A DNA stretch of 64,000 nt, from the NCBI GenBank assembly GCA_016802295.1, contig JAESIW010000200.1:1326793-1390792 (forward strand), written 5' to 3'. Positions 60,072 to 64,000 of the stretch are shown here, piece after piece; the stretch's first letter is position 1, and every line of letters starts with the position of its first letter. Made by a program: the position numbers and the translations under genes. The notes below the pieces were generated by a model. That model was not told the origin of the DNA and ran no database searches. It saw only the letters and a list, made by a program, of their open reading frames with translations. Origin of the DNA: Brachionus rotundiformis (Eukaryota; Rotifera; Eurotatoria; Ploima; Brachionidae).

Positions 60072-60591
60072 NNNNNNNNNNNNNNNNNNNNNNNNNNNNN
60101 NNNNNNNNNNNNNNNNNNNNNNNNNNNNNNNNNNNNNNNNNNNNNNNNNNNNNNNNNNNNNNNNNNNNNNNNNNNNNNNNNNNNNNNNNNNNNNNNNNNN
60201 NNNNNNNNNNNNNNNNNNNNNNNNNNNNNNNNNNNNNNNNNNNNNNNNNNNNNNNNNNNNNNNNNNNNNNNNNNNNNNNNNNNNNNNNNNNNNNNNNNNN
60301 NNNNNNNNNNNNNNNNNNNNNNNNNNNNNNNNNNNNNNNNNNNNNNNNNNNNNNNNNNNNNNNNNNNNNNNNNNNNNNNNNNNNNNNNNNNNNNNNNNNN
60401 NNNNNNNNNNNNNNNNNNNNNNNNNNNNNNNNNNNNNNNNNNNNNNNNNNNNNNNNNNNNNNNNNNNNNNNNNNNNNNNNNNNNNNNNNNNNNNNNNNNN
60501 NNNNNNNNNNNNNNNNNNNNNNNNNNNNNNNNNNNNNNNNNNNNNNNNNNNNNNNNNNNNNNNNNNNNNNNNNNNNNNNNNNNNNNNNNNN
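60072..60591. other. Assembly gap (520 Ns)
   Basis: A run of unknown bases. The minus-strand open frame across it is an artefact. Confidence 0.99.
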
Positions 60592-60846
60592 AGAACCTCA
60601 AAAATTAATTAAAATAAAAACGAGCTATAAATCATTGATTATTATTAATTTATAAATTAGTTTTTCTGGTGATACAATTAAAATTTTTCAGTTGATTATA
60701 AAAAATTTAATAGATATGTATTTTTTTAAATTTGTAGAGAAAAATTTTTCAGTTAATAAATATTTTATTTCTTTATTGAAAATTATTTTTGTAAGAGACT
60801 GCTAAATCTGCCAAAAAAAATAAAAGATTCATATAAAATTAACAAA
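60592..60846 (+). repeat. Direct repeat, copy 2, right of sequence gap
   Basis: Nearly identical to 59821-60071, same orientation. It begins immediately at the end of the Ns and runs on into unique sequence before the chitin synthase stop codon. Confidence 0.9.
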
Positions 60847-60942
60847 TGAATCAGTTAATAAATTATTTTAAAATCCAAAGCATTTAGTTAAGGAAATGCA
60901 ATGAAATTATCAATTAATTAATTGATTAAAATTTCATTTTTT

Positions 60943-63760
60943 TCACACATGTTCTTCTACTACGTTTTGATTTTTCTTTTTTTTATCCTTCTTCTTGGGT
61001 TGTTCCGATTCTGACTGATTCAGATCCTTTTGTTTTTTGCTGGATATGTTTCCACTTACAGGTATTCCGTGCATGTTAAATATCATCTTGTTGAACCGCT
61101 TGTCCACTATTTTATTTGACAAATTTGTGCTTGATGCACGGGCACCGAACATCCCACTTACTCTGGACTCACGGCCCATTCCACCAACATTCACCGAAGT
61201 ATCCAAGTCTATACCATTAAAGCCTAATATCGAATCATTGTAAATGTTATTGGCGGCTGCGTTTCCATCTCTTAGCATTGAAAATCTTCTTCGGAAATTG
61301 ACATCTAAAGAGTTTTTCTTTTGAAGTCTTCTACTTCTTCTATTACGCTTGTTGGCAATCGGATCAACAGATCTTGATTTATCTAACATTTTATCTTCAC
61401 TTCTTGATCTATAGTCATCTCCTTTTGAAAGAAATTATTAAAAAAAAATATTTTATCTTGTTTTTCTCAAATTACCGTAAGGTTTTGAGTCATAGTCATC
61501 AACAAATGCAGGGTTATCATGCCCGTGTTTATTCAAGCGTTGTCTCAAAAAGTTGGAATCATAATTCTGCTGTTAAAGAAAAAAAAACAATCTAAAATTT
61601 AATAAAAAAATTTTTAAAAATATTTACATTATCTATGTCATTAACAGGCTTTCCATTGATCATAACATCTTCTGATTCACTAGCATTGTCAGAAGCTTTA
61701 TCTATTTCTTCATCGCTATAATCTGGCATTGGCTCAGCTTCTTCATCAATTGGCTAATAAAGAATTAATAAATTTTTAATTTAAGTGAACAATTAAAAAT
61801 TGGTTGAAGAACCCTCAAATGTTGATTGTAATTTATTATTATATTTATTAACTTGTTAATACAATTAAAATTTTATAAAAATTCTTACTTTAATTTGCTG
61901 GAGCATTTTGACTGTGTCAATGATGTCCTCTATTCTCATTCCTTCGTGAATATTCGATCTGAGTTTAGTTGAAGCAAGGATATGTTGAAATGTGTTATAT
62001 CTATGGCACAACATTGCCAAGAACTGGACCAAAGAGATAAAAGCAAAGAATACCAAATGAAGTACTCCTAGAGGTTCGATTAGCACAGGTTGGTAATAAA
62101 GTGACGGTATTGGAATTGGAATATACAACATGTCTTTGAGTCTGTCTTGAGCAAGTAAAACTGGAAAAACAAATGCGATCCATAAAGCGTTAAGCATAAA
62201 GAAAGCAAACACTCCTCTGTCTCTCATGTCATTTAAAGATACTTGTAATTTGTGCTTGGCTGGAGGATCCAGTTTTTCTACCATCAAATATTTTTTGATC
62301 AATTTTTTCCAGAATATTTTCTCATTATCATTTAACTCGACAAAATCAGAAAATTTCAATGCTTCTTCTTGAATTAACCAAAATTGACTTGGATTATCAT
62401 CATTATCAGCTCTATTTTGATTATTCAAACCATTTAATAAATTAACCAAATTTTGATTATTAGCTAAACCAGTGTTGTTATATTGATTTTCTATTAACTT
62501 TTCCACGTCAACTCCATTTTCCAATTGTTTATCAATTGTTTCCTTCATTTCAAGTCTTTCCAAAGCGGCCAATATTTGCAACAGTAGTTCATCTTGAGAA
62601 TTACTGGCTCCGTTTTCCAAAAGCTCTTCTATTTTATTAATCAACTCATTATTGGTCTTTGCGTCTGAAAGCTGTTTTTCAAGCTCCTTAACATCATTTT
62701 CATCTAAATTTATCTTACGCCGCTTTTGAGGCACATAAACATTGTCCCTAGTACCCCAACTGGTTTGGTTCATGTTGGTTAATGAATAAATTATAATCAA
62801 AATGTAACTAGCTGGTATGCACAGGAAAAACAAAAAGCAAGGCTTTACACAATTGAGCTCAAATGGATGGCATATAGCTGTCAAAAAGAATATCACGGCC
62901 ATAATTACCAGAAAAAGCACTGCTGTAGTTTTCCAAGAGCCATCAACTACACGCACTATAGTTCCAACAACTACAATCATCATCAAAATAGAATAATATG
63001 TGCCAAGCATTGCTGCAAAGCCAATTTTTATTTCTTCTTTCCAATCTTGGTAGCATACAACCAAAAAAATTACTGCTGGAAGACATGCTAGCAAAAATGA
63101 GCCCCACATGTCTATGTCAGTAGTGGCGTTAAAGGCGTCAGCGATTGCTATGGTAATTGTAGCAGGACTCAAAATGTAAGAGGCCAGAAAACACATATGG
63201 TAAAGAACGCAAATAAACGAGACATTTTCGTTTATGCGTATTGTTCGTCGGTAGTTTTTAAGAAAGCAGACTGTATTTCCAAGAGTAGAGGGTATCCAAC
63301 GTCTACGTTGGTTGAAATATTCAGTAATGGTCTCGGGAGCGTGAGTGTAGGCGTCCGATGCTGCGCAGTATTCTATTTTGTATCCTTGTTCAATTAACAA
63401 ACGCGATAGCCAACGATCTTCGCCAAGATCTTGAAGTAAAATTTCCTCTGGATCTTCTGGTTTTTTTGCAAACATGGCCATGACGTTGTCGTCCATTAGG
63501 GCTGATGCTCTGTATAAACAAAAGCATCCAGGAGCGCATAATACACATCCAAGACTATGTTCAGTAGTCTTTTGTAGCCAATATGAAATAGCATACTCCA
63601 TTTTTTGGAACCAAATCAATGGACCTGTACCAATAGGATGGATACGACCACATGCGGCACCAACTTTTTTATTCTTTCGCATTCGATCTATTAACATGCG
63701 CACTGAGTCCGGACCAAAATCAACATCGCCATCCATTGTCAAAATAAATGTATTTTCAGC
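60943..63760 (-). CDS. Chitin synthase, C-terminal part (5' end off the window)
   Basis: Seen: the main exon, 63760 to about 61888, begins AENTFILTMDGDVDFGPDSV and carries the family-2 glycosyltransferase core. This includes GEDRWLSRLLIEQGYKIEY (EDR), YFNQRRRWIPST (QRRRW, product/acceptor site) and, after several membrane helices, SWGTRD. Further helices (RGVFAFFMLNALWIAFVFPV and around VLHLVFFAFISLVQFLAML) follow a charged, Asn-rich linker. Three more exons on the minus strand (about 61756-61627, 61569-61477 and 61423-60943) encode an acidic then basic cytoplasmic tail ending KKKNQNVVEEHV at a TGA. Known: animal chitin synthases polymerise UDP-GlcNAc and extrude chitin across the plasma membrane. 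All catalytic motifs present here are intact. The N-terminal helices and Walker-like UDP-binding part lie beyond 64000. Inference: in a rotifer it would supply jaws, eggshell or gut lining. Confidence 0.95.
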
Positions 63761-63866
63761 CTTTTAAAAATCAGAAAAATTATTTTAATAATTATATTAA
63801 AATTTTTTTAAAACTGTTTCTTATCAAGATAATTTAAAAAATTTGAATATTCAAAAATTAAATATT

Positions 63867-63964
63867 GTTTTGATCACTAATTAGTAAAAAAATAAAGCTA
63901 ACTTCAATTAAAAGTTTTGATCACTAATTAGTAAAAAAATAAAGCTAACTTCAATTAAAAGTTT
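63867..63964 (+). repeat. Tandem duplication, 47-bp unit x 2
   Basis: Copies at 63867-63913 and 63914-63960 are identical, followed by a 4-base start of a third. It lies in an intron upstream of the chitin synthase exon starting at 63760. Confidence 0.9.
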
Positions 63965-64000
63965 AGGTCCTAAAACATCCTTGTAGTAAATATGTAGTTC

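Noticed and set aside
60065..60601. 178-codon minus-strand open frame
   Set aside because: It consists almost wholly of the N gap and has no information.

Overview
The window is eukaryotic nuclear DNA, very AT-rich, with compact genes. Their introns are mostly about 48-60 nt with GT..AG borders, and the intergenic deserts run up to 5 kb. The gene set is animal: innexin, ADAM17-type sheddase, Tec-like tyrosine kinase, HDAC1/2, TMEM131, chitin synthase, RBX1, TBC1D19, ABHD18, SPATA4 and MFSD14. The base composition, short introns and chitin synthase next to an innexin fit a monogonont rotifer such as Brachionus. That is inference; no species marker is present.

Layout, left to right. Two 5' exons of an MFSD14-type transporter (minus, 718-951) run off the left edge. 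Next come a calmodulin-like EF-hand gene (plus, about 5103-5576), a large TMEM131 gene (plus, 9281-18388) and TBC1D19 (minus, 19528-21638). TBC1D19 is head-to-head with an unrecognised 207-residue membrane protein (plus, 21887-22608). An HSP70 (minus, 23709-25723) and a small mitochondrial membrane protein (minus, 27139-27530) follow, then an intergenic LINE fragment (about 27960-29010). SPATA4 (plus, 29905-30930) ends 63 bp from a convergent one-Ig-domain membrane protein (minus, 30994-31688). A run of plus-strand genes follows: SH3-SH2-kinase (33629-37645), RBX1 (38433-39034), ADAM17 (40133-46419), HDAC1/2 (47203-48741) and ABHD18 (49152-51292). On the minus strand are an innexin (52216-54725) and the 3' half of a chitin synthase (60943-63760), which runs off the right edge. 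A run of 520 Ns (60072-60591) is flanked by nearly identical sequence on both sides.

The genes do not form one pathway. They are housekeeping and animal-specific signalling genes in an ordinary gene neighbourhood. Shared themes are secretion and surface or extracellular biology (TMEM131, ADAM17, chitin synthase, innexin, the Ig protein) and protein turnover (HSP70, RBX1). Decayed CR1/Jockey-like non-LTR retrotransposon pieces lie in introns of the kinase and ADAM17 genes and between genes at 28 kb. A possible LINE 3' end sits in a TMEM131 intron.

Most gene models were assembled by reading exons across GT..AG junctions and checking that the frame closes. Products were named from remembered family sequences, not from searches. 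I did not find a convincing new multi-gene system. The best leads are the HSP70 ending EELN, the kinase with a long disordered N-terminus in place of a PH domain, an innexin with a long cytoplasmic insert, the unrecognised membrane proteins and the duplicated gap flanks.
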